Source of the DNA: a virus
Strand: one strand, 5' to 3'
IMG/VR virus record: IMGVR_UViG_3300049225_000477
Location: 1 to 22,786 of that record
DNA: 22,786 nucleotides
The notes under the pieces are model-generated. The model was not told the DNA's origin and made no database searches. It worked only from the letters and a program-made list of their open reading frames with translations. The position numbers were made by a program, and so were the translations under genes. Shown in pieces: positions 15,131-22,662 of this stretch; within the stretch, counting starts at the first letter, position 1, and the number at the start of each line of letters is the position of its first letter.

Positions 15131-15394
15131 TTAAAATGATCTTTCCCCAGATATTGGTGGTAAATTTACAGGTGCATTTCCATTTGAGTCTAAATCATCT
15201 CTTAATTCTAATACTACTTTATAAGGTACTCCATTTATTTTAAACTGACCTCCTTGTTTAAGCATTTTTCTAAAAAAGTTTTCTTGTTTTTCAGACCAAT
15301 TTTCACTTAATTGTATTATTTCATCTTTAGATACATTCTTTCCCTCAGATGTAATATGCATATTTTTTCTTATCGATTGTTTTTTTAAAGCCAT
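15131..15394 (-). CDS. Unknown basic 87-aa protein
   Basis: No family recognised. The N-terminus is basic (MALKKQSIRKNMH), followed by a helical segment SKDEIIQLSENWSEKQENFFRKML (22-45), a GGQFKINGVPYKVVLEL strand pair (48-64) and a polar tail. No catalytic motif, signal peptide or membrane segment. It sits 2 nt after a glycosyltransferase-like gene and 10 nt before the DUF6165-like gene, within the cassette inserted between the polymerase halves. Codon character and tight spacing indicate a real gene. Confidence 0.7.
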   Translation of the reverse strand: MALKKQSIRKNMHITSEGKNVSKDEIIQLSENWSEKQENFFRKMLKQGGQFKINGVPYKVVLELRDDLDSNGNAPVNLPPISGERSF

Positions 15395-15396
15395 AA

Positions 15397-16314
15397 TTAT
15401 GTATTTTTACCTATTTTTGTTTTTGATTCTCTTAATTCATGTAATTCTATTTTTTTCTCTCTACATTCTACTGCTTCCTTAAAATTACTTGGTTTATGAT
15501 AGGAAGTATATGGGTAATCATAAGTAATCCAATAAGTATGGGGGAGAATTTCCCCAAAATTATTAAAGGTTAAAATGTCAGCTGGTAATAATAAATGTTC
15601 TGGATTCCAAAACCATAGCTTCCATACATCTGTAGAATCTGGTTCTGTTCTAGAGAAAAATACTCTATAATCATCCCTAATATCATATATATCATACCCC
15701 ACCTCTATAAAAGAATGAGAAAAAATTACCTGAGAAAATTCCCCTTCAATATAATTATTTGTAGCATAATGGGGAAGTTCTCCAAACTTATCTAAAACTT
15801 TATTTAAAACCTCACCCGAAGATATACCTGTAGAGTGTCCTGCATGTTTTTTATAATGGTGTGCAAGTATTGGTTCTTTTACTAGGGGACAAATATAACC
15901 ACAATTACCATAAAAATTAAATTTATTTATTAAATATTGATCCCAATTATTTTGAACAAAAAAATAATCATCTTCATTAAATATATAATAATCATAATCA
16001 TTTTTATATGCTTTAAAAGTATCACTCCAAGCACCATAACTTAAACCCTTATTTTCTCTTGTAATAATAGTTACTTTAGAACCTTGTATTTGGTCTGGGA
16101 CTATTTTTTCAATTTCTGGGATATATTTTTCATGTTCTTTTTCTAGATTAAATACTAAAAATATATCGTTAAGATTATGTGAATAATTAGATAAATAAGC
16201 TAAATGGTTTCTTAAATAAAATAGTTTATCTTCTTTATTTTCATTAATTTCTTTTCTTCTATCCCCTAGCCAAAAGACAGCAATATAACAAGATTTTTTA
16301 CCCATATTAAACAT
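15397..16314 (-). CDS. Glycosyltransferase-like protein (GT-A fold)
   Basis: The 305-aa protein has a GT-A-type pattern: an opening strand CYIAVFWLGD (9-18), ITRENKGLSYGAW (84-96), like the ENxGxxxGA segment of sugar-surface glycosyltransferases, and a metal-site candidate IFNEDDYFF (111-119). The second half carries histidine and aromatic clusters (ILAHHYKKHAGHSTG, about 149-163) that could form an acceptor site. No membrane segment. It overlaps the acetyltransferase gene by 8 nt with the ATG at 16314; the internal M4 at 16305 would avoid the overlap and is equally plausible. Part of the sugar cassette within the split polymerase. The specific reaction is unknown. Confidence 0.65.
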   Translation of the reverse strand: MFNMGKKSCYIAVFWLGDRRKEINENKEDKLFYLRNHLAYLSNYSHNLNDIFLVFNLEKEHEKYIPEIEKIVPDQIQGSKVTIITRENKGLSYGAWSDTFKAYKNDYDYYIFNEDDYFFVQNNWDQYLINKFNFYGNCGYICPLVKEPILAHHYKKHAGHSTGISSGEVLNKVLDKFGELPHYATNNYIEGEFSQVIFSHSFIEVGYDIYDIRDDYRVFFSRTEPDSTDVWKLWFWNPEHLLLPADILTFNNFGEILPHTYWITYDYPYTSYHKPSNFKEAVECREKKIELHELRESKTKIGKNT

Positions 16315-16780
16315 TCTTGTACATTAAAACTACATCAACAAAACCCTTTTTTTTATTATAAAACTTTTCAGGAATAATACCTATATTTTTAAACCCTAGT
16401 TTTTTATATAAATTATATGCTCTAAAATTAGATACTTGAACCTCTAAGTAAAACCTTCTTAAATTTTTATCTTCTTTAAGTTGTTGTATTATTTTTTGAT
16501 ATGCTTCAAAAGCATAACCCTTACCCCTAAAATCAGGATGTAAATCAAGACCTATATAAATAGTTTTATTTTTACTATCATACTCTGATGTTCTGATATA
16601 TCCTGCTATTTTATCTTTATTTTTTACTCTAATTACATACCATTCAGGGTTAGTTGTTGTAAACCATTCTATAGTTTCTTTTAATGTAAAAGAAGTAGAA
16701 TCATTTAAATAATCTAAACAATAATCCCTAATAATTTTTAGTTCTTCTAAATCATCAAATTGTAACTTACTTACTTTCAT
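16307..16780 (-). CDS. GNAT-family N-acetyltransferase (RimJ/RimL-like)
   Basis: The 157-aa protein has the full GNAT fold order: an N-terminal strand-helix (KLQFDDLEELKIIRDY), beta strands WYVIRVKNKDKIAGYIRT (47-64), motif A with the acetyl-CoA loop LHPDFRGKGYA (80-90), and motif B VQVSNFRAYNLYKKLGF (115-131) with N118. It transfers an acyl group from acyl-CoA to an amine. Directly upstream, separated by one glycosyltransferase-like gene, is a DegT aminotransferase, so a natural guess is N-acylation of the amino sugar that enzyme would make; many GNATs instead modify proteins. It overlaps the upstream gene by 14 nt and the downstream gene by 8 nt. Confidence 0.88.
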   Translation of the reverse strand: MKVSKLQFDDLEELKIIRDYCLDYLNDSTSFTLKETIEWFTTTNPEWYVIRVKNKDKIAGYIRTSEYDSKNKTIYIGLDLHPDFRGKGYAFEAYQKIIQQLKEDKNLRRFYLEVQVSNFRAYNLYKKLGFKNIGIIPEKFYNKKKGFVDVVLMYKNV

Positions 16781-17738
16781 GTCTATTTAAACTTTTAAAT
16801 TTATTTTTATCTATTTTATTAAAGTCATATGTAACTATTTTTTTATTATTTCTAATAATAGTTAAATTTTGAATATCATTAATGTTTTTTATGGGATTTA
16901 AATGCCATGCGCCTAACTGATTATCATAATCAATATAGTCTTTATTATCTATTAAAATTTTTACATTATACGAAGACACGTTTTCTTTTAATAATGTTTG
17001 GGGACGATTCCAAGAAAATACTAGTAAATTATCCTCTTTATCTACAACAGGAGCTACCCATATATCTTCACCTCCTGAATAGTACTTATTTATTTTAATA
17101 TTATTTTCAAATAATAATGTATGAGATTTTGATAGTTTATTAGGTTCGTTATTTAAAATTTTTAATTCATGATCTTCAATTGTTCTAATGTGTCCCGTTG
17201 ATAATTGATGTTTTAATTCTTTTTCATTACATATAAACCATTGTTCATTAATTTTATCTAAATGAAAAGATATAGGGAAACTAATAATAGAAGGTTGATA
17301 ATTTGTACCATAATACACTAAACTATGTTTATCTAAAAGAATAGAATTTTCTACAAATTCGTCTGCAGATAATAGTTCTGTGTCGTATTCAATGCAATGA
17401 ACTTTTTTATATCCTTCATTCTTTGCTGTCAATAACCCTAAGGTTACTAATTTCCAAGCAGCTATAAAATGATTAAAAGGTCTATTTTCAGTAGTATAAA
17501 TAGTAAAATTATCACTTTCGTAATACATTATGTATTTGTATTCAAAATCTGTTAATAATATATTTGAAGAATCATAAATAAAATAATTTACTTTATTAAT
17601 AATATCCTCTGGAATACTACTATGGCTAACTACCATAATATCAAATAGTTTTTTATCTATAGAAGATATAAAATCTCTTAGTAAATTTTTCCTTTCATCA
17701 TCAGGAGTATATGCTGTTATTAGAAATAAATCCTTCAA
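16767..17738 (-). CDS. Putative glycosyltransferase-like protein with DxD-type site
   Basis: The 323-aa protein starts LFLITAYTPDDERKNLL (4-20), a typical GT-A opening, and has KVHCIEYDTELL (112-123) where a DxD-like metal site is expected after a hydrophobic strand. The region before it (FNHFIAAWKLVTLGLLTAKNEGYKKVH) is the helix that normally precedes that strand. The C-terminal third is beta-rich and may be a separate binding domain. No membrane segment is evident. It begins 1 nt after the aminotransferase stop and overlaps the GNAT gene by 14 nt. I call it by fold pattern and context; a non-catalytic role is possible. Confidence 0.55.
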   Translation of the reverse strand: MKDLFLITAYTPDDERKNLLRDFISSIDKKLFDIMVVSHSSIPEDIINKVNYFIYDSSNILLTDFEYKYIMYYESDNFTIYTTENRPFNHFIAAWKLVTLGLLTAKNEGYKKVHCIEYDTELLSADEFVENSILLDKHSLVYYGTNYQPSIISFPISFHLDKINEQWFICNEKELKHQLSTGHIRTIEDHELKILNNEPNKLSKSHTLLFENNIKINKYYSGGEDIWVAPVVDKEDNLLVFSWNRPQTLLKENVSSYNVKILIDNKDYIDYDNQLGAWHLNPIKNINDIQNLTIIRNNKKIVTYDFNKIDKNKFKSLNRHESK

Positions 17739-17739
17739 C

Positions 17740-18936
17740 TTACCATCCTTTTTTAATACATTCTACAATATATTCTCTTTCTTCTTCTGTTACCCACCAA
17801 CCAACAGGAATATTAACTACTTTTCCTATGGTTTTATCTAAATTAGGCAAATCAGTTCTAAACTCAGATGTACAAGTATGCTTATCATTTCTTTCATGTA
17901 CCTGGGATACTGTGATGTTACATTCATCCATATGTTTATAAAAGCCATCCCTGTCATCTACTAGCATAGTATAAATCCAAAAAGCAGAATCATGACCTTC
18001 TTTTCGTTCTAATAAAGTAACTCCTTTAATGTCTTTTAGATTTTCATCATAATAAGCGGCATTTTCTTTATGTTTAGTAACTATATTTTCCATAAATTTA
18101 AAGTTCTCAATACCTACAGTAGCACAAACATCATTCATATGAAATTTAAAACCCCATTCCTCTATATCAGCTTCACATCTAAAATCTTTTCGATCACCAT
18201 CTCTATCAATCCCATACCATCTAATTAATTTACCTCTACTATGTAATTCTTTATGAGGACTAAATAATAAACCACCATCAATTGATGTTACATGCTTAAT
18301 AGCTTGTAACGAAAACATAGTCAAGTTTCCATTAGTACCAATTGGCTTTCCTTTATATTCAGATCCAAATGAATGAGCTCCATCTTCAATAAGAGCAGGA
18401 GCCCAACCGAATTTTTTACGAATATTATTTTGGATTTCTTTAATACGATCTAAATCCAATGGATACCCACCCCAATGAACACCCATAATAACTTTAGTTT
18501 TTTTAGTAATTTTACTTTCTAAATCATCTAAATCCATATTTAGGGTTTTAGGGTCAATATCTACCCATTTAATTTTTAACCCATTAGCTAATATAGGCCA
18601 ATTTGAAGCAGTACAAGTCATTGCAGTACATAAAACCTCATCCCCAGGTTTTAAACCAGGCCATTTGTGTTGTACCCAAGCTAATCCTTGAAATACATCT
18701 TCTAGGTGTTCTTGAGGTTTTTTAAGTAGATGTAATGCCATATGTAAAACAGAAGTTCCAGCATTTAAAGTTTGAATGTAAGGGTGTTTAAAATAATCTT
18801 TTAGATTACTTTCAAATTCTTCTACTTTAGGACCTTGTCCTATAAAACCACTATTAAGTACATCTACAACTTTTTCTCCTGCTTTTGGAGACATAAATAC
18901 TTTAAATAATGGAATTTTGTTTTCTGGTTTTTTCAT
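17740..18936 (-). CDS. DegT/DnrJ/EryC1/StrS-family PLP aminotransferase
   Basis: The 398-aa protein is full length for this family. NAGTSVLHMALHLL (58-71) is the phosphate-cup segment, IEDGAHSFGS (183-192) contains the PLP-ring aspartate (D185) and the stacking histidine (H188), and SLQAIKHVTSIDGG (209-222) holds the Schiff-base lysine (K214). These enzymes transaminate nucleotide-linked keto-sugars, giving amino sugars such as perosamine or 4-amino-4,6-dideoxy sugars; the exact product is not readable. It lies 15 nt downstream of the polymerase N-terminal gene, opening the cassette, and is followed by glycosyltransferase-like and acetyltransferase genes. No sugar dehydratase is in the window, so the keto-sugar must come from the host or genes outside. 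Confidence 0.93.
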   Translation of the reverse strand: MKKPENKIPLFKVFMSPKAGEKVVDVLNSGFIGQGPKVEEFESNLKDYFKHPYIQTLNAGTSVLHMALHLLKKPQEHLEDVFQGLAWVQHKWPGLKPGDEVLCTAMTCTASNWPILANGLKIKWVDIDPKTLNMDLDDLESKITKKTKVIMGVHWGGYPLDLDRIKEIQNNIRKKFGWAPALIEDGAHSFGSEYKGKPIGTNGNLTMFSLQAIKHVTSIDGGLLFSPHKELHSRGKLIRWYGIDRDGDRKDFRCEADIEEWGFKFHMNDVCATVGIENFKFMENIVTKHKENAAYYDENLKDIKGVTLLERKEGHDSAFWIYTMLVDDRDGFYKHMDECNITVSQVHERNDKHTCTSEFRTDLPNLDKTIGKVVNIPVGWWVTEEEREYIVECIKKGW

Positions 18937-18951
18937 ATTTCTAGTTTTAGG

Positions 18952-20763
18952 TTACCACATTGGTCTTGGTTGTTCAATAATATTTGGATTAGTTATAACT
19001 TCTTTACTTTCTTTTTTATCTGTTAAACTTAAACTAATTTCTCCTCGCATAACTTTATTCATATGCCTGTTAGCACATAGAGCTGATTCTTGTATAATTC
19101 TGTGACCTGATAATGTAATTGCTTCACTTAGTATGGATTGATTCATACCATATCTAAATGAGGGTAATGCTGTTGCTCCATATAAACTGTTAAGCAAAAT
19201 TTTCATTGTATATTGCATTAAATGATTATATTCACCTGCTTCTGTATCCCCTGATTTATATGCTTTTTTCATACGTCCTTTATATAAAACACGTTCTTCA
19301 AACCATTTTTTAAGTATAGTGGATAATACTGCTTCTTTATCTGTTCTAAACATTGAACCATTAGCCGCTACTGCTAAATCATTTTGTTTGATCATTTCAA
19401 CTAACCTACCAGCATTAACATAGGTTTGTTTTCGTTTTGCATTTTCTACTAATAATTTTTCTTCGGGGTCACGTTCTTTTAAATCGTTAAGACCCAATCT
19501 ATTATTACGGTCATCTGCATCTATAATACGACCCACGAATGTTTCTTTACCAATGTTAATTGACATAATTATAGATGGATACAATGATGTTAAATCCTCA
19601 TCAAACATATACTTGTATAATCCCGCTTTGGGGCAAAAAAGGTATCCTCCGGCATAACCGTCTTTCTTTTGTGGATTAGGTTCTTTAGGTGGTGGGATTA
19701 TATTTTGAGATAATAAATAAGCTGAAATTGCTCCATCTTGGGTTACACTATTAGAATAAACTTCACTATAATTATGTTTACCTTTATGTGATAAGTTTTT
19801 AGTTAAAGCAATATATTGTAATTTTTCATCTAATTTTTGAAGTATTTCAACATCAACAAAATTATATTGGATAAACTTTTGTATATCGGTTTCAAATAAT
19901 TGATCTAAATTTCCTTCATACTCAACTTTATTCATACCAACATATTTCTCTCCAATAGCATCTAATTTCCAACTGGGTTCATCTTTCCAACTATATTTTT
20001 TATGTAAACGAATATAATCAAGTGATTCAACTCCTACAATATCAACATATTGATTTCGTTTATAGAAAAATTTGGAGAATTTCTTAGATTCTACTTTACC
20101 TAAAGGTGATAAATGATCAGCAAATTCCTTACCTATTGTATTACACATTCTATAATATAAGTAAGGTATATCAAAATAATCTGAGTTATAACCAATTAAG
20201 ATATCAGGATCTATGTCCCTGATTATTTCAATAAATTTAGCTAGTAATTGACTTTCAGTATTACAAGGTATAATTTCTTTATTTCTAGCTTTAGTATGTT
20301 TAAGTTGATTTTTTTTATCAAGAATTAAAATATGCCAAGTATCTGGGGTTTTATCCCACCAAGCAATTGAGGTAATAGGCATTGGGGCACTTTCAATATA
20401 ATCTTCAGTTAATGCCCCTCCAATTTCACACTCAATATCAAAAAATACTTCCCTATGTCCTGAAGAAGGTACATCATTAGTTCCATATCTTTCTACTAGA
20501 AATTTTTGATGGATTTTCATATCATGGAAATGCAACCCAGGAGTATTTTTATCACTATAATTTGGATTTTTAGAAAAAAACCAATTATTGGTATGCTTTA
20601 AATATTCACCATTTAATCCAATATTAGTGTGATCTTCTTCCTTACATTCTTGATATGCTATATTTTCATAAGGAATAACTTGGTGACCCTTATCTTCTTC
20701 CCAAAGATGCATTTCCCAAACATTATGTCCTAATTTTTTACCTTGATAACACTTTTTATACAT
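18952..20763 (-). CDS. 43: Family-B DNA polymerase, N-terminal fragment (exonuclease, motifs A and B) of a split gp43
   Basis: The 603-aa protein covers the N-terminal, 3'-5' exonuclease and most of the palm/fingers domains. Exo I is FFDIECE (D109, E111), Exo II YNSDYFDIP (D198), Exo III YNFVDVEI (Y300, D304), motif A DLTSLYPSI (D390) and motif B KILLNSLYGA (K521). All catalytic residues are present, so proofreading should be intact. It then stops after a short polar tail (ending EQPRPMW) before motif C. Motif C is supplied by a separate gene 4.2 kb downstream (13802-14737). Alone it could not polymerise. Start choice: ATG at 20763 shares one base with the preceding stop (TAATG), and the N-terminus aligns in length with T4 gp43. 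Confidence 0.93.
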   Translation of the reverse strand: MYKKCYQGKKLGHNVWEMHLWEEDKGHQVIPYENIAYQECKEEDHTNIGLNGEYLKHTNNWFFSKNPNYSDKNTPGLHFHDMKIHQKFLVERYGTNDVPSSGHREVFFDIECEIGGALTEDYIESAPMPITSIAWWDKTPDTWHILILDKKNQLKHTKARNKEIIPCNTESQLLAKFIEIIRDIDPDILIGYNSDYFDIPYLYYRMCNTIGKEFADHLSPLGKVESKKFSKFFYKRNQYVDIVGVESLDYIRLHKKYSWKDEPSWKLDAIGEKYVGMNKVEYEGNLDQLFETDIQKFIQYNFVDVEILQKLDEKLQYIALTKNLSHKGKHNYSEVYSNSVTQDGAISAYLLSQNIIPPPKEPNPQKKDGYAGGYLFCPKAGLYKYMFDEDLTSLYPSIIMSINIGKETFVGRIIDADDRNNRLGLNDLKERDPEEKLLVENAKRKQTYVNAGRLVEMIKQNDLAVAANGSMFRTDKEAVLSTILKKWFEERVLYKGRMKKAYKSGDTEAGEYNHLMQYTMKILLNSLYGATALPSFRYGMNQSILSEAITLSGHRIIQESALCANRHMNKVMRGEISLSLTDKKESKEVITNPNIIEQPRPMW

Positions 20764-21302
20764 TAAATAAAAGTTGCTGGTTTATGAAATTTTTGTAATT
20801 CGTTTCCTGTGAAAAATTGTTTTAAGTCTGGTCTATAGTAATTAATAGATTTCATTACTTTACGATCACGTGTTCTATATACTACGAATCGGTCTTCGAC
20901 CTGTTCAAAGTGACATGGCTCATCTTGTTCTTTAGAGCGGAGGGTGACAGTTTCCATGGCTTCCTCTTTAGTGCTACAAGACTTCGACATATTGCTTCCT
21001 TGTACTTCTTGATATGCAGGCCATATCTTATCTTTAAGGCCGTGTAACATAGTACCGTTCCCAAGGGAAACGTAAGCAATATCACACAAAGCATCCAAAA
21101 CTTCCACGATGTCTCCGTTTTCGCAAGCCTGTCTATATTCTTCCAATTCTTCAAGTACAAAGTCGTATACGAATTGCCATTCCTTTTTTTCTGGTATTGT
21201 TGGCTCATAATTATTCGGTTTATTAAACGTGCGATTAAAAGTTTCTACTTCATTAACAAAGGGCACGTCGGCTTTGCTAAATAATTCTAATTGTTTACCC
21301 AT
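20763..21302 (-). CDS. MazG-like all-alpha NTP pyrophosphohydrolase with C-terminal extension
   Basis: Residues 45-105 carry the metal-binding pattern of MazG-type enzymes: VLEELEEY (E51, E52, E54, E55) and, after a turn, EVLDALCDIAYVSLG (E67, D70, D74), then a WPAYQEVQGSNMSK segment with the conserved lysine. Such enzymes hydrolyse (d)NTPs to monophosphates and pyrophosphate. The remaining 70 residues form an extra basic region of unknown role. Phages use such enzymes to shape the dNTP pool. Its base composition is unlike the neighbours: 105 G+C in 240 bases (44%) by hand count over 20881-21120, against 33% for 21361-21420. It overlaps the upstream phosphoribosyltransferase by 8 nt. Confidence 0.82.
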   Translation of the reverse strand: MGKQLELFSKADVPFVNEVETFNRTFNKPNNYEPTIPEKKEWQFVYDFVLEELEEYRQACENGDIVEVLDALCDIAYVSLGNGTMLHGLKDKIWPAYQEVQGSNMSKSCSTKEEAMETVTLRSKEQDEPCHFEQVEDRFVVYRTRDRKVMKSINYYRPDLKQFFTGNELQKFHKPATFI

Positions 21303-21840
21303 TTTTATTCATTTTATTTTGAAATTTTATAAATGATCCCTCTTTATCATTGGTTAATCCCCCTATGGTATGTAATTTACTATCTTCTTCTGACCATACC
21401 AAAGAATTATCTTCTCTTTCAGCAAATTCTTCAAATTCTTTACTTTGTAGGTAATCTTGCATTGGTTTTGCATTATACATTTCCCAAGGGTAAATTAACC
21501 ACTCATCTCCTTCATGTAATTCAGACCATAAATTTGGTTTAAAACAAGAAGTATGAGGTTTATAATGTAATACTGCTGTGTAAACACCAGGTGCTTTTTC
21601 TAAAGTAACCCCACTATCTGCTATATCATCTATTACTAGAGTATTTTTGCCTATTACATCTACATAAGGTAAATCTAATTTATGGGATATCATAACTGCT
21701 GGAATTAATCCTCCTCTAGCTATACCATGTACTGAATCTATTAGGGGTAGTTCTAATGGGATTTTTTGACATAGATCATCTACTAAATAACTAATATCAT
21801 CCCAGCTTAATTTTAATTTATTTTCACTTATTTTTAACAT
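21295..21840 (-). CDS. Phosphoribosyltransferase (type I, xanthine/guanine-PRTase-like)
   Basis: The 181-aa protein contains the PRPP-binding signature NTLVIDDIADSGVTL (66-80) with the adjacent aspartates D71-D72, and the earlier VHGIARGGLIPAVMIS (38-53) that forms the pyrophosphate loop. EWLIYPWEMY (about 113-122) resembles the base-binding hood of the Gpt-like branch. The enzyme joins a base, probably a purine or purine analogue, to PRPP. A C-terminal extension of about 60 acidic residues (EFEEFAEREDNSLVWSEED...) is longer than usual. It is 2 nt downstream of folE and overlaps the MazG-like gene, which suggests a role in a modified-purine or nucleotide-salvage route. The true base substrate is not determined. 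Confidence 0.85.
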   Translation of the reverse strand: MLKISENKLKLSWDDISYLVDDLCQKIPLELPLIDSVHGIARGGLIPAVMISHKLDLPYVDVIGKNTLVIDDIADSGVTLEKAPGVYTAVLHYKPHTSCFKPNLWSELHEGDEWLIYPWEMYNAKPMQDYLQSKEFEEFAEREDNSLVWSEEDSKLHTIGGLTNDKEGSFIKFQNKMNKNG

Positions 21841-21842
21841 AA

Positions 21843-22538
21843 CTATATATTGTGTCCTCCGTTATTAATTTTTAAACTATCAAAGAATTCTTTGCGAGCT
21901 AAATTCTTATTATCTTTAAATACACCTGATGCTTTAGTAGTAACCATTGCTGCACCTTGATGTTTAACACCTCTACAACTTACACAATTATGTGTTCCAA
22001 CTATAGTTACAATTACACCCTTATTTCCAGCTGTAATTTTATCTACAGCATTATGAATCGCTGATGTTAATTGTTCTTGGATTGCTCCTCTTCTACCAAA
22101 TAATTCTACAATTCTATTTAACTTAGATAACCCAATTACTTGACCACCTTCACCTGCTATATAACCAATATGAACTACACCTCCAATTGTTTGGTGATGG
22201 TGAGAACACATTGAAGTTAACGGTATATTACGTTCTATAACAATACCATCATAACCATCCGAGGGAAATGACGTAATAGGAGACATTGCTGTGTATCTAC
22301 CAGCCCATAAATCATTCACATATGCTTTTGCTACTCGTCGAGGTGTTTCCATTGAATTTGGGTCTTCTCTCCAATCACATTTTAATGCATCCAAAAACTT
22401 ACCATAAGCTTCTTCTGCATCATCAATCATTCTTGCTTTTTCTATATTAGTGAAAGGGAACCCTTCAGCAACCCCATTTGCATAACCTACTTTTACTACT
22501 TCTAATTCTTCGTGGACTTTTCTACGTTTGTTCTCCAT
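21843..22538 (-). CDS. folE: GTP cyclohydrolase I (FolE, type IA)
   Basis: The 231-aa protein is full length. Zinc ligands are present: C111 and H114 in MCSHHHQT, and C185 in HNCVSCRG. SMETPRRVAKAY (62-73) and GLSKLNRIVELFGRR (136-150) are family signatures. The reaction opens GTP to 7,8-dihydroneopterin triphosphate, the first step of folate synthesis and of the 7-deazaguanine (preQ0/queuosine) route. Phages carrying folE often use it for DNA-base or tRNA modification, although folate supply is also possible. The start ATG overlaps the 46-codon gene upstream by 17 nt. The leader is A/T-rich with no Shine-Dalgarno. The neighbouring PRTase fits the deazapurine idea. Confidence 0.96.
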   Translation of the reverse strand: MENKRRKVHEELEVVKVGYANGVAEGFPFTNIEKARMIDDAEEAYGKFLDALKCDWREDPNSMETPRRVAKAYVNDLWAGRYTAMSPITSFPSDGYDGIVIERNIPLTSMCSHHHQTIGGVVHIGYIAGEGGQVIGLSKLNRIVELFGRRGAIQEQLTSAIHNAVDKITAGNKGVIVTIVGTHNCVSCRGVKHQGAAMVTTKASGVFKDNKNLARKEFFDSLKINNGGHNI

Positions 22539-22662
22539 TTATATAACTTTTTAATTTGTCTATTAATACTAATACATCATCTGGCTCCATAGTTATAGCA
22601 CAGCATGTATTTACATTTTCTTCTATTTCCTCCAATATACGAAGGGCTTCTTGTTTATCCAC
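22522..22662 (-). CDS. Small unknown protein (46 aa), GTG start
   Basis: An open frame starts with GTG at 22662, sharing one base with the stop of the preceding gene (TAGTG), and stops inside folE (17-nt overlap). It encodes a helical, acidic peptide: QEALRILEEIEENVNTC (4-20), CAITMEPDDVLVLIDKLKSYI (21-41). The paired cysteines C20-C21 are its only unusual feature. Coupling on both sides and filling of the otherwise empty 122-nt space argue that it is real; its short length and GTG start argue for caution. No function recognised. Confidence 0.55.
   Translation of the reverse strand: MDKQEALRILEEIEENVNTCCAITMEPDDVLVLIDKLKSYINGEQT
22634..22643 (-). promoter_or_regulatory. Fourth copy of TTCGTATATT, inside the 46-aa gene
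   Basis: Minus-strand TTCGTATATT followed by GGAGG lies within the coding part of the small gene, about 95 nt before the folE start. This copy is inside a reading frame (LRI codons), so it may be chance. I list it because the decamer is otherwise found at gene starts. Confidence 0.25.

Noticed and set aside
13802-20763. Split intein joining the two polymerase halves
   Set aside because: The N-terminal piece ends EQPRPMW and the C-terminal piece starts MKHLEETPW; neither has intein sequence, a Cys/Ser/Thr splice residue or an HN ending.
20882-21208. Second minus-strand frame of 108 codons inside the MazG-like gene
   Set aside because: Out of frame with the MazG-like gene, which carries the metal-binding motifs; the overlap is explained by the higher G+C of this stretch.
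21858-21862. GGAGG as Shine-Dalgarno for the phosphoribosyltransferase
   Set aside because: It is about 18 nt from the ATG, too far, and is part of the folE codons for Gly-Gly.
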